Part shown: piece after piece, positions 1-9,900 of the stretch
Layout: every line of letters starts with the position of its first letter
How positions within the stretch are numbered: position 1 is the first letter of the stretch
Assembly: GCF_039542225.1 (NCBI RefSeq)
Contig: NZ_BAABHS010000030.1
Location: forward strand, 1 to 64,000
Source: Yinghuangia aomiensis
Lineage (GTDB): Bacteria; Actinomycetota; Actinomycetes; Streptomycetales; Streptomycetaceae
Length of the DNA stretch: 64,000 bases
Direction of reading: 5' to 3'
Made by a program: the position numbers and the translations under genes
The notes under the pieces: model-generated
What the model saw: the letters and a program-made list of their open reading frames with translations, nothing else
Database searches by the model: none
What the model was told of the DNA's origin: nothing

Positions 1-2565
1 GGCGGCTCCGCGCCGCGTCCGGGCGGCCGTCCCGGCGACACCCGCGGCGGCGCTCCCGGTCGCCCCGGCCAGGGCGACCGGCAGCAGCGTCCCGACCGCG
101 GTGCGGGCGCACCGCGTCCGGCGGGCGGTCCCGGCGGCTCCGCGCCGCGTCCGGGTCCGCGTCCGGCGGGTCCGCGTCCCGGCAACAACCCCTTCACCTC
201 GGGCAGCACCGGCATGCCGCGTCCGCAGGCGCCGGGTGGCGCGGCGGGTCCGCGTCCCGGCGGCAGCGGCGGTCCCGGCGGTCCGCGTCCGGCGGCGCCG
301 GGCGGCGCCGCGGGTCCTCGTCCCGGCGGCACCGGCGGTCCCGGCGGTCCCCGTCCGGGCGGTCCGCGTCCGAACCCGGGCATGATGCCCAACCGTCCGG
401 CTCCGGGCCCGCGCCCGGGTCCCGGCGGCGGTCGTCCCGGTCCGGGCGGTGCCCGTCCGGGTGGTGCGGGCGGCGGCGGCGGTCGTCCCGGTTTCGCCGG
501 TCGTCCGGCGGGTCCCGGCGGCGGTCCGCGAGTCGGCGGTGCGGTCGGCGGCGGTCGTCCGGGCGGTCCGGGCGGTGGCGGCGGCTTCGCCGGCCGTCCC
601 GGCGGCGGCGGCCGTGGCGGCCCCGGTGGCCGCGGCGGCACGCAGGGTGCGTTCGGTCGTCCGGGTGGACGTCCGGGCCGCGCGCGCAAGTCGAAGCGCC
701 AGCGCCGTCAAGAGTTCGACAACATGTCGGCACCCGCGATCGGCGGCGTGCAGGCTCCTCGCGGCAACGGCAAGGCCATCCGCCTGTCGCGTGGCGCCTC
801 GCTGACCGACTTCGCGGACAAGATCAACGCGATCCCCGGCTCGCTCGTCCAGATCATGTTCCACCTCGGCAAGATGGTCACCGCGACGCAGTCGGTGTCC
901 GACGAGGACCTGCTCGCGCTGGGTGTCGAGCTGGACTGGGACGTCCAGATCGTCAGCCCCGAGGAGGAGGACCGCGAGCTGCTCGAGTCCTTCGACCTGG
1001 AATGGGGCGAGGACGAGGGCGACGAGGAAGACATGCGGCCGCGGCCGCCGGTCGTCACCGTCATGGGCCACGTCGACCACGGCAAGACCCGCCTCCTCGA
1101 CGCGATCCGCAAGTCGAACGTGGTCGCGGGCGAGGCCGGCGGCATTACCCAGCACATCGGTGCCTACCAGGTGGCCACCGAGGTCAACGGCAACGAGCGC
1201 AAGATCACGCTCATCGACACCCCGGGTCACGAGGCGTTCACCGCCATGCGTGCCCGTGGTGCCAAGTCGACGGACATCGCGATCCTCGTGGTCGCGGCGG
1301 ACGACGGCGTGAAGCCGCAGACCATCGAGGCGCTCAACCACGCCCAGGCGGCTGACGTGCCGATCGTGGTCGCGGTCAACAAGATCGACAAGGAAGGCGC
1401 GGACCCGACCAAGGTCCGCGGCCAGCTCACCGAGTACGGGCTGGTGGCCGAGGAGTACGGCGGCGACACGATGTTCGTCGACATCTCCGCCAAGCAGGGC
1501 ATGGGCATCGACGAGCTGCTCGAAGCGGTCATCCTGACCGCGGACGCGGCCCTCGAACTGCACGCCAACCCGGAGCAGGAAGCACAGGGCATCGCGATCG
1601 AAGCCCACCTGGACAAGGGCCGCGGCGCCGTCGCGACCGTCCTGGTGCAGCGCGGCACGCTGCGCGTCGGCGACTCGATCGTGGTGGGCGAGGCCTACGG
1701 CCGCGTCCGCGCGATGCTCGACGAGAACGGCGCCCAGGTCGCCGAGGCGGGCCCGTCCCGTCCGGTCCAGGTGCTCGGTCTCACCACGGTGCCGCGGGCC
1801 GGCGACAACTTCCTCGTGGTCGAGGAAGAGCGCACCGCGCGCCAGGTCGCCGAGAAGCGCGCGGCGCGCGAGCGCAACGCGATGCTCGCCCGCCGCAACA
1901 AGCTGATCTCCCTGGAGGACCTGGACAAGGCCCTCAAGGAAGGCCAGATCCAGCAGCTCAACCTCATCCTCAAGGGCGACGTGTCCGGTTCGGTCGAGGC
2001 GTTGGAAGACGCCCTGCTCAACCTGGACGTCGGCGAGGACGTCGAGCTGCGGATCATCGACCGCGGCGTCGGTGCGATCACCGAGTCGAACGTCACCCTC
2101 GCGGTGGCCTCGCAGGCGATCATCATCGGCTTCAACGTCCGGCCGGAAGGCCGGGCGCGGACGATGGCCGAGCGCGAAGGCGTGGATGTCCGGTACTACT
2201 CGGTCATCTACCAGGCCATCGAGGAGATCGAGGCCGCGCTCAAGGGCATGCTCAAGCCCGAGTACGAGGAAGTTCAGCTGGGCACCGCGGAGATCCGTGC
2301 GGTCTTCCGCTCGTCCAAGCTGGGCAACATCGCGGGCTGCATGGTCACCTCGGGCCAGATGCGCCGCAACGCCAAGGCCCGTCTCATCCGGGACGGCGTC
2401 GTGGTGGCGGAGAGCGTCACGATCGAGGGGCTCCGCCGCGAGAAGGACGACGTCACCGAGGTCCGCGAGGGCTTCGAGTGCGGTATCAACCTTGGGTCGT
2501 ACAACGACATCAAGATCGACGACCGCATCGAGACGTACGAGATCCGCGAGAAGCCGCGCAGCTGA
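1..2565 (+). CDS. infB: Translation initiation factor IF-2 (5' end outside window)
   Basis: GTPase that brings fMet-tRNA to the 30S subunit and promotes subunit joining. The frame is open from base 1, so the true start lies upstream; 854 codons are visible. The first ~230 residues are a Gly/Pro/Arg-rich low-complexity arm, as is typical of streptomycete IF-2. The IF2 N-terminal domain follows, then the G domain with G1 GHVDHGKT (about 1066-1089), switch 2 DTPGHEAF (about 1216-1239) and G4 NKID (1378-1389). Domains II to IV complete the protein, and it ends in a TGA at 2563-2565. It heads the translation block rbfA/truB/ribF, which fits the usual nusA-infB-rbfA-truB order of bacteria. A hairpin terminator follows the stop. 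Identification is secure; only the N-terminus is missing. Confidence 0.98.
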   Translation, partial: GGSAPRPGGRPGDTRGGAPGRPGQGDRQQRPDRGAGAPRPAGGPGGSAPRPGPRPAGPRPGNNPFTSGSTGMPRPQAPGGAAGPRPGGSGGPGGPRPAAPGGAAGPRPGGTGGPGGPRPGGPRPNPGMMPNRPAPGPRPGPGGGRPGPGGARPGGAGGGGGRPGFAGRPAGPGGGPRVGGAVGGGRPGGPGGGGGFAGRPGGGGRGGPGGRGGTQGAFGRPGGRPGRARKSKRQRRQEFDNMSAPAIGGVQAPRGNGKAIRLSRGASLTDFADKINAIPGSLVQIMFHLGKMVTATQSVSDEDLLALGVELDWDVQIVSPEEEDRELLESFDLEWGEDEGDEEDMRPRPPVVTVMGHVDHGKTRLLDAIRKSNVVAGEAGGITQHIGAYQVATEVNGNERKITLIDTPGHEAFTAMRARGAKSTDIAILVVAADDGVKPQTIEALNHAQAADVPIVVAVNKIDKEGADPTKVRGQLTEYGLVAEEYGGDTMFVDISAKQGMGIDELLEAVILTADAALELHANPEQEAQGIAIEAHLDKGRGAVATVLVQRGTLRVGDSIVVGEAYGRVRAMLDENGAQVAEAGPSRPVQVLGLTTVPRAGDNFLVVEEERTARQVAEKRAARERNAMLARRNKLISLEDLDKALKEGQIQQLNLILKGDVSGSVEALEDALLNLDVGEDVELRIIDRGVGAITESNVTLAVASQAIIIGFNVRPEGRARTMAEREGVDVRYYSVIYQAIEEIEAALKGMLKPEYEEVQLGTAEIRAVFRSSKLGNIAGCMVTSGQMRRNAKARLIRDGVVVAESVTIEGLRREKDDVTEVREGFECGINLGSYNDIKIDDRIETYEIREKPRS

Positions 2566-2582
2566 ACGCAGTAACGACGGTG

Positions 2583-2613
2583 CCCTCCGCGTCGCCCATG
2601 GCGGCGCGGAGGG
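2583..2613 (+). terminator. Hairpin terminator after infB
   Basis: A perfect 9-bp stem (CCCTCCGCG at 2583-2591 with CGCGGAGGG at 2605-2613) contains an inner 3-bp GCC/GGC extension. It lies 17 bases past the infB stop and is followed by TTCT. A long U-tract is absent, as is usual in high-GC actinobacteria. Confidence 0.6.
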
Positions 2614-2757
2614 TTCTCCGTTGCGGGCCCCCGGCGGGGCCCGGCCCGGTGTTCCGGCGGCGGCCGACGGCAAGCCACGAAAAATGGCCTGCGCGGTCCG
2701 GCACGGCACCGGTAGAAACAACGCAACATCCCCTGATGGCCCCCGGGCGCCTGGCCC

Positions 2758-3060
2758 GTGATGCCTGTGTTCGTCGGAACGATCACACTGGACCTGCTGT
2801 TCGGCGACGTGCACTCCCTCAAGGAGAAGCGCTCGCTGCTCCGGCCGATTCTGGCCGATCTGCAGCGCAAGAACGCCGTCGCCGCGGCGGAGGTCGACTA
2901 CCAGGACCTGCACCGGCGCAGCCGCATCGGGATCGCGGTGGTTTCCGCGACCGTCGATCGGTGCGCCGAGGTGCTGGACGAATGTGAGCGGCAGGTCGCC
3001 GGGCGACCTGAACTGGAGCTGCTGTCCGCCCGCCGCCGGGTGTTCAGCGAGGACGATTGA
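2758..3060 (+). CDS. DUF503 family protein (YlxP-like)
   Basis: Small 100-residue protein of the DUF503 family, which sits between infB and rbfA in many actinobacteria and firmicutes; the exact role is not established (ribosome-associated function has been suggested from context). The family signature is visible as LFGDVHSLKEKRSLLRPI near the N-terminus and LHRRSRIGIAVVSA in the middle. The start is GTG 2758 or the directly following ATG 2761; neither has a strong Shine-Dalgarno sequence. The TGA at 3060 lies 17 bases before the rbfA start, so co-transcription with rbfA is likely. Confidence 0.9.
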   Translation: MMPVFVGTITLDLLFGDVHSLKEKRSLLRPILADLQRKNAVAAAEVDYQDLHRRSRIGIAVVSATVDRCAEVLDECERQVAGRPELELLSARRRVFSEDD

Positions 3061-3077
3061 AAGCAGTTGGAGGATCA

Positions 3078-3554
3078 GTGACCGACACCGCGCGGGCGCG
3101 CAAACTGGCCGACCGCATCAAGGTCGTGGTCGCGGAGACATTGGACCGGCGGATCAAGGATCCCCGCCTGGGCTTCGTCACGATTACGGACGCCCGGGTG
3201 ACCGGGGACCTGCGGGACGCCACCGTGTTCTACACGGTCTTCGGCGACGAGACCGAGCGTGAGGCGAGCCGAGCGGCGCTGGAGAGCGCCAAGGGCGTGC
3301 TGCGCAGCGAGGTCGGACGGCAGACGGGCGTGCGTTATACGCCTACGCTGACGTTCGTCGCCGACGCCGTGCCGGACACCGCGCGCAACATCGACGAGCT
3401 GCTTGCCAAGGCGCAAGAGGCCGACGCGGCGGTACGCTTCTCCGCCGCGGGCGCCACCTACGCCGGCGACGCGGACCCGTACCGCACCTCGAACGAGGAC
3501 GAGGGCGACGAGGAGGGCGGCGGGGACTCCCCGAAGGAGGAGGAGCAGCGGTGA
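3078..3554 (+). CDS. rbfA: 30S ribosome-binding factor RbfA
   Basis: 158-residue KH-fold factor needed for late maturation of the 30S subunit and 16S rRNA 5'-end processing. Recognisable stretches are RIKDPRLGFVTITDARVTGD and DTARNIDELLAKA, and the acidic C-terminal tail (rich in E and D) is typical of actinobacterial RbfA. I chose GTG 3078 because GGAGG (3069-3073) precedes it and the protein then begins like known streptomycete RbfA; a TTG at 3057 is in frame but overlaps the upstream stop. The stop codon overlaps the GTG of the next gene by four bases (GTGA), which implies translational coupling. Confidence 0.95.
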   Translation: MTDTARARKLADRIKVVVAETLDRRIKDPRLGFVTITDARVTGDLRDATVFYTVFGDETEREASRAALESAKGVLRSEVGRQTGVRYTPTLTFVADAVPDTARNIDELLAKAQEADAAVRFSAAGATYAGDADPYRTSNEDEGDEEGGGDSPKEEEQR

Positions 3555-4729
3555 ACCCCACGGTGTCGGCGGCTGGGATCCCTGCGATCCCCGGACCCGC
3601 GAAGGCTCAGGACTCCCTGACGGACGCCCGCAAGGGCGCCGCGGCGGGCGTGTCGGGCGGCGGTTCGTCCGCCGGTGCCGCCGTGCCCGCGCAGCCGACA
3701 CCGCCGCACGATCGCGATTGGGACGCGGTGGCCGACCTGGTCGGTGCCGCGTCCCGCATCGATTTGTTCGCGCACGTCAACCCGGACGGGGACGCGCTGG
3801 GCTCGGCGTTGGCCGTCGGGCTGGCGCTGCGGGCGCTGGGCCGGGACGTGCACGTTTCGTACGGCGACGATCCGCTCGTCGTGCCCACGTCGCTGCGGTT
3901 CCTGCCCGGGCAGGACCTGCTGGTGCCGCCGCACGAGGTGCCGGACGCCCCCGATCTGGTGATGGTGTTCGACGCCGCGGGCAGTTCCCGGCTGGGGCTG
4001 CTGGAGGCCAAGGCCAAGGCGGCCCGGGCGCTGGTGGTGGTCGACCACCACGCGTCGAACACGCGTTTCGGCACCCACCACATCATCGACGTGGCCGCGC
4101 CCGCGACGGCGGTGCTCGCCGAAGAGCTGGTGTACCGGCTCGGCGGCACGCTGACCGCGGACATCGCCACCGCGCTCTACACCGGTCTGGTCACCGACAC
4201 GGGTTCGTTCAAGTACCCGGCGACCACGCCGGAGACCCATGCGATGGCCGCGCGCCTGCTGGCCACCGGCATTCCGCACGCGGACATCTCGCGCGCCATC
4301 TGGGACACCTGCCGCTTCGGATACCTCAAGGTGCTGTCCGGGGCGCTGGCCGAGGCCCGCCTGGACGCGGCCGCGGCGGGCGGCCTGGGGCTGGTGTGGA
4401 CGGTGGTGACGCGCACCGACCGGCACGCGCACGGCATCGCCCTCGACGAGATCGAGGGGATCATCGACGTGGTCCGCAAGGCCGCCGAGGCCGAAGTGGC
4501 CCTCGTGCTGAAGGAAGACGACGACGGCCGCCTGCAGGCGTCGGCGCGGTCCAAAGGCCGTGTCGACCTGGGCAAGGTGTGTGCCGCGTTGGGCGGCGGC
4601 GGGCATGCGTTCGCCGCCGGGTACACGGCGCGCGACGAGACTCCGGGGCAGGTGGTGGCCCGGTTCCGGGCGCTGCTGGCCGATGCCCGGCTTCCGTCGC
4701 CGGCCGATCCGGCGGATGCCGCCGGGTGA
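3551..4729 (+). CDS. DHH/DHHA1 phosphoesterase, NrnA-like (oligoribonuclease / pAp or cyclic-dinucleotide phosphodiesterase)
   Basis: 392-residue cytoplasmic Mn-dependent phosphoesterase of the DHH-DHHA1 superfamily. The N-terminal ~55 residues are a poorly conserved Ala/Pro/Gly-rich extension. The DHH domain follows, with metal ligands in HVNPDGDALGS (75-85), the MVFDAAGS motif and VVVDHHASNT (DHH at 165-167). The DHHA1 domain carries the substrate-binding GGGGHAFAAG loop (348-357). Family members degrade nanoRNAs, dephosphorylate pAp or hydrolyse c-di-AMP/pApA; which of these applies cannot be read from sequence. Its start overlaps the rbfA stop (GTGA), and it lies 88 bases before truB, as in other actinobacteria, consistent with RNA metabolism. 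Confidence 0.9.
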   Translation: MNPTVSAAGIPAIPGPAKAQDSLTDARKGAAAGVSGGGSSAGAAVPAQPTPPHDRDWDAVADLVGAASRIDLFAHVNPDGDALGSALAVGLALRALGRDVHVSYGDDPLVVPTSLRFLPGQDLLVPPHEVPDAPDLVMVFDAAGSSRLGLLEAKAKAARALVVVDHHASNTRFGTHHIIDVAAPATAVLAEELVYRLGGTLTADIATALYTGLVTDTGSFKYPATTPETHAMAARLLATGIPHADISRAIWDTCRFGYLKVLSGALAEARLDAAAAGGLGLVWTVVTRTDRHAHGIALDEIEGIIDVVRKAAEAEVALVLKEDDDGRLQASARSKGRVDLGKVCAALGGGGHAFAAGYTARDETPGQVVARFRALLADARLPSPADPADAAG

Positions 4730-4817
4730 TCTTTCCGTCCCGGCCGCTCCGGCGACGCCGGGTCCACTCCGTTGCGTCGATCCCGACGTCTCCCCGTTCT
4801 CTCCGTGGAAAGCAGCG

Positions 4818-5717
4818 ATGAGCAAGCCACGCCGTACCGGCCCCCCGCCCCCCGACGGTCTCGTGATCGTCGACAAGCCCGCCGGACTGACCTCCCACGA
4901 CGTGGTCGGCCGGATGCGCCGCATCGCGGGGACGCGCAAAGTCGGGCACGCGGGCACGCTCGACCCGATGGCGACGGGCGCCCTGGTGATCGGCGTCGAG
5001 AAGGCCACCCGGCTGCTGGGGCACCTCGCGCTCACCGAGAAGACGTACGAGGCGACGATCCGCCTCGGGCAGTCCACCGTCACCGACGACGCCGAGGGCG
5101 AGGTCACCGCGACCGCGTCGGCGTCCGGGGTGCCGCGGGAGGACCTCGACAAGGGCATTGCCGCGCTGACCGGCGCGATCATGCAGGTGCCTTCGAAGGT
5201 GTCCGCGATCAAGGTGGACGGCAAGCGGTCCTACGCGCGGGTGCGCGAGGGCGAGGACGTCGAGCTGGCCGCGCGGCCGGTCACGGTGTCCCGCTTCGAC
5301 GTGCACGACGTGCGCCACGAGGGCGAGCTGCTCGACCTGGACGTCACGGTCACCTGCTCCTCGGGCACCTACATCCGGGCGCTGGCCCGCGACCTGGGCG
5401 CCGGGCTCGGCGTCGGCGGCCACCTGACGATGCTGCGGCGGACCGCGGTCGGGCCGTACACGATCGACCGGGCCCGCACCCTGGAGCAGCTTGAGGAGTC
5501 CTTCGCGGTGCTGCCCATCGCCGATGCGGCCGCGGCCGCGTTCCCGCGCCGCGACGTGACCGCCGAGGAGGCCCGCCTGGTCGCGCACGGCGGCCGTCTG
5601 GCAGGTGCCGGGCAGGAGGGCGGGCCGGTGGCCGTGTTCGGCCCGGACGGGGCGTTCCTGGCCCTCGTGGAGGAGAAGAACGGCCAAGCCAAGCCGATCG
5701 CGGTGTTCGTCGGCTGA
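4818..5717 (+). CDS. truB: tRNA pseudouridine-55 synthase TruB
   Basis: 299-residue enzyme that isomerises U55 to pseudouridine in the T-loop of tRNAs. The catalytic Asp is in GHAGTLDPMATG (Asp49). The family motifs KTYEATIRLG and SSGTYIRALARDLG are present, and the C-terminal ~70 residues form the actinobacterial TruB C-terminal/PUA-like region ending in KPIAVFVG. The ATG at 4818 places the conserved DGLVIVDKPAGLTSHDVV block near the N-terminus; the frame stays open further upstream, but those codons show no family similarity. It lies downstream of the DHH gene and 156 bases upstream of ribF in the same orientation. Confidence 0.97.
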   Translation: MSKPRRTGPPPPDGLVIVDKPAGLTSHDVVGRMRRIAGTRKVGHAGTLDPMATGALVIGVEKATRLLGHLALTEKTYEATIRLGQSTVTDDAEGEVTATASASGVPREDLDKGIAALTGAIMQVPSKVSAIKVDGKRSYARVREGEDVELAARPVTVSRFDVHDVRHEGELLDLDVTVTCSSGTYIRALARDLGAGLGVGGHLTMLRRTAVGPYTIDRARTLEQLEESFAVLPIADAAAAAFPRRDVTAEEARLVAHGGRLAGAGQEGGPVAVFGPDGAFLALVEEKNGQAKPIAVFVG

Positions 5718-5873
5718 GCGGACCCTCCCGGGCGTCGGCGAGTGTGCCGCACGTCGCGGGCAGGCCCGCTCATGCCCGGGGCCCGGCGCATGGCAGGCTT
5801 GGTCTGCGACATCCGCCCGGGCGATGTCGTGGAAACCGTCGTTGAGAGCGGACGCAAGAGCAAGGAGCGGTCA

Positions 5874-6818
5874 GTGCAACGCTGGCGGGGCTTGGAGGAC
5901 GTCCCCACGGACTGGGGGCGCTCCGTCGTCACCATCGGGTCCTACGACGGTGTGCACCGCGGGCACCAGCGCGTCATCGGCCAGGCCGTGGACATCGCGC
6001 GCGAGCGCGGCCTTCCCTCGGTCGTCGTCACCTTCGACCCGCACCCCAGCGAGGTCGTCCGCCCGGGCAGCCACCCGCCACTGCTGACGCCGCACAACCG
6101 GCGCGCGCAGCTGATGGCCGGCCTCGGCGTCGACGCGGTGCTCATCCTGCCGTTCACGCTGGAGTTCTCGCGGATGGACGCGGCGGACTTCGTGCGCCAG
6201 GTCCTCGTCGAGACCCTGCGCGCGCAGATCGTCGTCGAAGGCCGCAACTTCCGCTTCGGCCACAAGGCCACCGGCAACGTCGAACTCCTCGAACGCATGG
6301 GCGCGGAGAACGACTTCGTGGTCGTCGAGCCGGAACTGTTCGCGGACGGCGACACCGTGTTCTCGTCCACCGTGGTGCGCGGCCGGGTCGCGGAAGGCGA
6401 CGTCGACGGCGCGCACGCCGTGCTCGGGCGGCCGCACCGGGTCGAGGGCGTGGTGGTGCGCGGCGACCAGCGCGGCCGCGAACTCGGCTACCCGACGGCG
6501 AACTTGGAGACGCTGCCGTACACGGCGATCCCGGGCGACGGGGTGTACGCGGGGTGGCTCGTGCTGGGCGAGGAGCGGCTTCCGGCGGCGATCTCGGTGG
6601 GCACGAACCCGACGTTCGACGGGACCGAGCGGCGCGTCGAGGCGCACGCGCTCGACCGCACCGACCTCGACCTGTACGGCGTGCACGTGAGCGTCGAATT
6701 CCTGGCGTGGCTGCGCGGCATGGAGCGGTTCGACTCCATCGAGGCGCTGCTGGAGCGCATGGCGGACGACGTGAAGCGGGCGCGCGAGCTGGTGGACGCG
6801 TACGACGCGGCGCAGTAG
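5874..6818 (+). CDS. ribF: Bifunctional riboflavin kinase / FMN adenylyltransferase
   Basis: 314-residue enzyme that makes FMN from riboflavin and then FAD. The N-terminal FAD-synthetase (nucleotidyltransferase) domain has the HxGH-type motif in GSYDGVHRGHQ and TFDPHPSEVVRPG; the C-terminal flavokinase domain has GRELGYPTAN and SVGTNPTFDG. The start is GTG 5874 with AAGGAG at 5862-5867 six bases upstream; this gives an N-terminus equivalent to known streptomycete RibF. The longer open frame from 5742 has no support. It ends with TAG and is followed by a strong terminator, closing this transcription block. Confidence 0.97.
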   Translation: MQRWRGLEDVPTDWGRSVVTIGSYDGVHRGHQRVIGQAVDIARERGLPSVVVTFDPHPSEVVRPGSHPPLLTPHNRRAQLMAGLGVDAVLILPFTLEFSRMDAADFVRQVLVETLRAQIVVEGRNFRFGHKATGNVELLERMGAENDFVVVEPELFADGDTVFSSTVVRGRVAEGDVDGAHAVLGRPHRVEGVVVRGDQRGRELGYPTANLETLPYTAIPGDGVYAGWLVLGEERLPAAISVGTNPTFDGTERRVEAHALDRTDLDLYGVHVSVEFLAWLRGMERFDSIEALLERMADDVKRARELVDAYDAAQ

Positions 6819-6858
6819 TTCCGGCGCGGTTGCGGCGCTTGCGCCCTGATGACATGAA

Positions 6859-6896
6859 CGAGGGGCTCCTCACCCGGGTGGGTGAGGAGCCCCTCG
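6859..6896. terminator. Bidirectional terminator between ribF and the ESX gene espI
   Basis: Perfect 17-bp stem (6859-6875 with 6880-6896) and a 4-base loop, flanked by AA on the left and TT at 6901-6902 on the right. It lies 40 bases after the ribF stop and 12 bases after the stop of the convergent gene, so it probably serves both. Confidence 0.85.
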
Positions 6897-6908
6897 CTCG
6901 TTGTCGGG

Positions 6909-9900
6909 TCAGCCCTGCGGGGGCTGCTGCGACTGCGGGGGCTGCGGGGCGTGCGGGCTGTGCGGCGACTGCGGGTTGTGCGGGGCCTGCGGGTTGCGCG
7001 GAGCCTGCGACCAGGGTTGGCCCGCCGGGGGTTGGTGGCCTTGTGCTGGGGCGCCGGGCTGGGAGCCGGTGGGCGGCGGGTAGGCCGCGGGCTGACCGCC
7101 GTAGGCCGGCGGCTGGTACTGCTGTTGTTGCTGCTGCTCGGGCGCCCACGCGTTCTGCTGCCACGGCTCGCCGGCGGGCGCGGTACGGCCGAAGTCCTCG
7201 GCGACCAGCGCGGCCAGTTCGAAGTACGCCTGCCGGGTCTTCGGCCGCAGCTGCTCCAGGTCCACTTCGGCGCCCGCGGCCAGGTGTTCGTCGAACGGTA
7301 CGACCACGACCGCGCGGCACCGGGTCTCGAAGTGCGCCACGATGTCCTCGGTCTTGACCAGCTTGCCGGACTCGCGCACCCCGGAGATCACCGTGATGCT
7401 GCGCGACACCAGGTCCGAATAGCCGTGCGCGACCAGCCAGTCGAGGGTCGTACTGGCGCTGGTCGCACCGTCCACGCTCGGCGTGCTGATGACGATCAGC
7501 TGGTGTGCGAGGTCGAGCACGCCGCGCATCGCGCTGTAGAGGAGACCGGTGCCGGAGTCCGTGAGGATGATCGGATACTGCGTGCCGAGCAGGCCGATCA
7601 CCGCCCGGTAGTCGGCGTCGTCGAACGTGGTGGAGACCGCGGGGTCGACGTCGTTCGCCAGGATCTCCAGACCGCTGGGGGCCTGCGAGGTGAAGCGCCG
7701 TATGTCCATGTAGCTGCGCAGCCGCGGCATGGCGGTGACCAGGTCGCGGATCGTCGCACCGGTTTCGCGGCGCACGCGGCGGCCGAGGGTGCCGGCGTCC
7801 GGGTTGGCGTCGATGGCGATGACGCGGTCCTGGCGCTCGCTGGCGAGCGTCGCGCCGAGCGCCGTCGTGGTGGTGGTCTTTCCGACACCGCCCTTGAGGG
7901 AGATGACGGCGATGCGGTAGCCGTCCAGGACCGGGGTACGGATGCTGGCCAGCATGCGCGCGCGCTTTTCCTCGGCGGCGCGGCCGCCCAGTCGGAACCG
8001 CGACGTCGTGCGCTTCGCCTGCGGCTGGCGGCGGAGCAGCCGGTCGGAGGTCAGCTCGACGGCGGCGGTGTAGCCGAGCGGGGCACCGCCGACGGCACGC
8101 GCGGGCCCGCCGTCCTGCGGCGCGCCCCAGGCCGGGTTCGCGGCGGCGGGGTAAGGCTGCGCCGGACCGCCCTGCGGGGCGGGGTAGGCAGCGGCGTCGG
8201 GGGTCTGCGGCGCGGACCACACGCCGGGGTGGGTGGGGGAGTAGCCGTGGGCCGCGGCGGCCGGGGGCGGATAGGCCTGGGGGTCACCAGGGGCCGAACC
8301 CGGCTGGGGGTAGGGCTGGTTGCCCGGGGCGGATCCGGGCCGGCCCACGGGCTCCGCGGTGGGAGGCGGGTACGCGCGAGGGTCGGCGGGCTGGGGGTAG
8401 GGCTGGGCGGCCGGGCCAGGGGCGGGGGTGTAGGCGCCTGGCTGCGGGGCAGGTCCCGGGGCGGGTGCGGGGGAGTCGGCCGTGTGGGGGCCGGTTGGCG
8501 CGGCGAAGCCGGGCTGTGAGCCGTCGGCGGGCACCTGCGGGGCGTTGTCCGGGGTCATGCCGGTCGACTCCGCGGTGACGGGGTGGGGCGTGGTGGGTTC
8601 GGCGCCGGGGCCGACTGCGGCGGGTCCGGTGTCGGACGGGGAGCCGGTGGCCGACGGGTGCGGCGAGGTGCCTGCGGCTGTGGGCTGTGCGGCGTTCGGG
8701 CCTTGGCCGAGCGGTGTGGCGCCGGCGCCTGTCGAGTGCGCCGCCGGGTCGGGTGCCCCGGCCGTGGTCGACTGCGGGCCCGGACCCGCCGCCCAAGACG
8801 GCGTCGGCGGTTGGGACGTGGCGGGCGGTGCGGCGAACGCGCCGTCGGCGGCGGGTGATTCGCCGACGCTCCCCGGAGCCCGGACGGGCTCGGCGGACTG
8901 GGGCTCGGCGGCCGGATCGCCGGAACCGGACCACGCGGCATCGGTGCCGGCGGTGGCCGACTCGCTGGGCGTGGCGGGGTGGTGGGCGTCGGCCGGTTGG
9001 CTGTGGGGGGTCCACGAGGGCGCCGCGCCGACGGGGGCGCTTTCGGGATCGGGGGTGGCGGCAGGCGAGGTTGCTTCGGGGCCCGCGATGGCGGCCTCGA
9101 CCTGCGCGGGTGCCTCGGCGGGCTGCGGTGAAGTCATCGCGTTGGGCTGGGCGTTGTCGGCTGCCGCGGAGCGAGCTGCCGCGGAGGCGGCGTCCGTCCG
9201 CGGCGCGGACGGGGCGCCCGGGCCTTCCGGCGCGGGCTGGTCGGCCGCGCCCGTGGGGCTCCACGGCGACGTGCCGGACGTCTCCTCGGGCGTGGCATCG
9301 GTGGGAGCGCCGAGGCCGGTGGCGCTGCCGTTCGGTTCACCGCCGGTCGGAGATGCAGCGACGGGTGCGTCGGCGGATGCTGCCGTGTCGGCGAAGTCGG
9401 CTCGGTCGGCGGTTGCTTGCGGCTCCGACTGGTTGGCCGTGCCAGGGATATCGGCAGCAGGTCGATCGGCGTCGGCGGAGTCGGTGGTGGCCGGGCCGGA
9501 GGGGGTCCACAGCGGCGCGCTGGGAGTCTCGGCGGGCGTGGCCTGGCCGGCGTCGCCGGTGGGGCTCCACGGCGGCGTGCCGGGGGCTTCCGCACGTGCG
9601 GCGTGGGAGGTGGCGCCGAGGCCGCCAGGCTCGCCGCCGGTGGGGGCCACCGCGAAGGGCACGCCGGGGGCTGCGGTCGTGCCGCCGAAATCGCCTTGTC
9701 CCGTGGGTGCTTGCGGCTCTGTCGGGCGGCCCGAGTCGGTCGCACCGCGGTCGGACTCGGCGTCGTCGGTCGTGGTGGCCGGGTCGGCAGGTCCCCACGG
9801 CGGCGTGCCGGAGGTCTCCGCGGCTGAGGCGTCGGCGGGCGCGTCGTGCTCCGTGCCGGGTTCACCGACTGCGGGTGCCGCGCCGAAGGGTGTGCCGGCC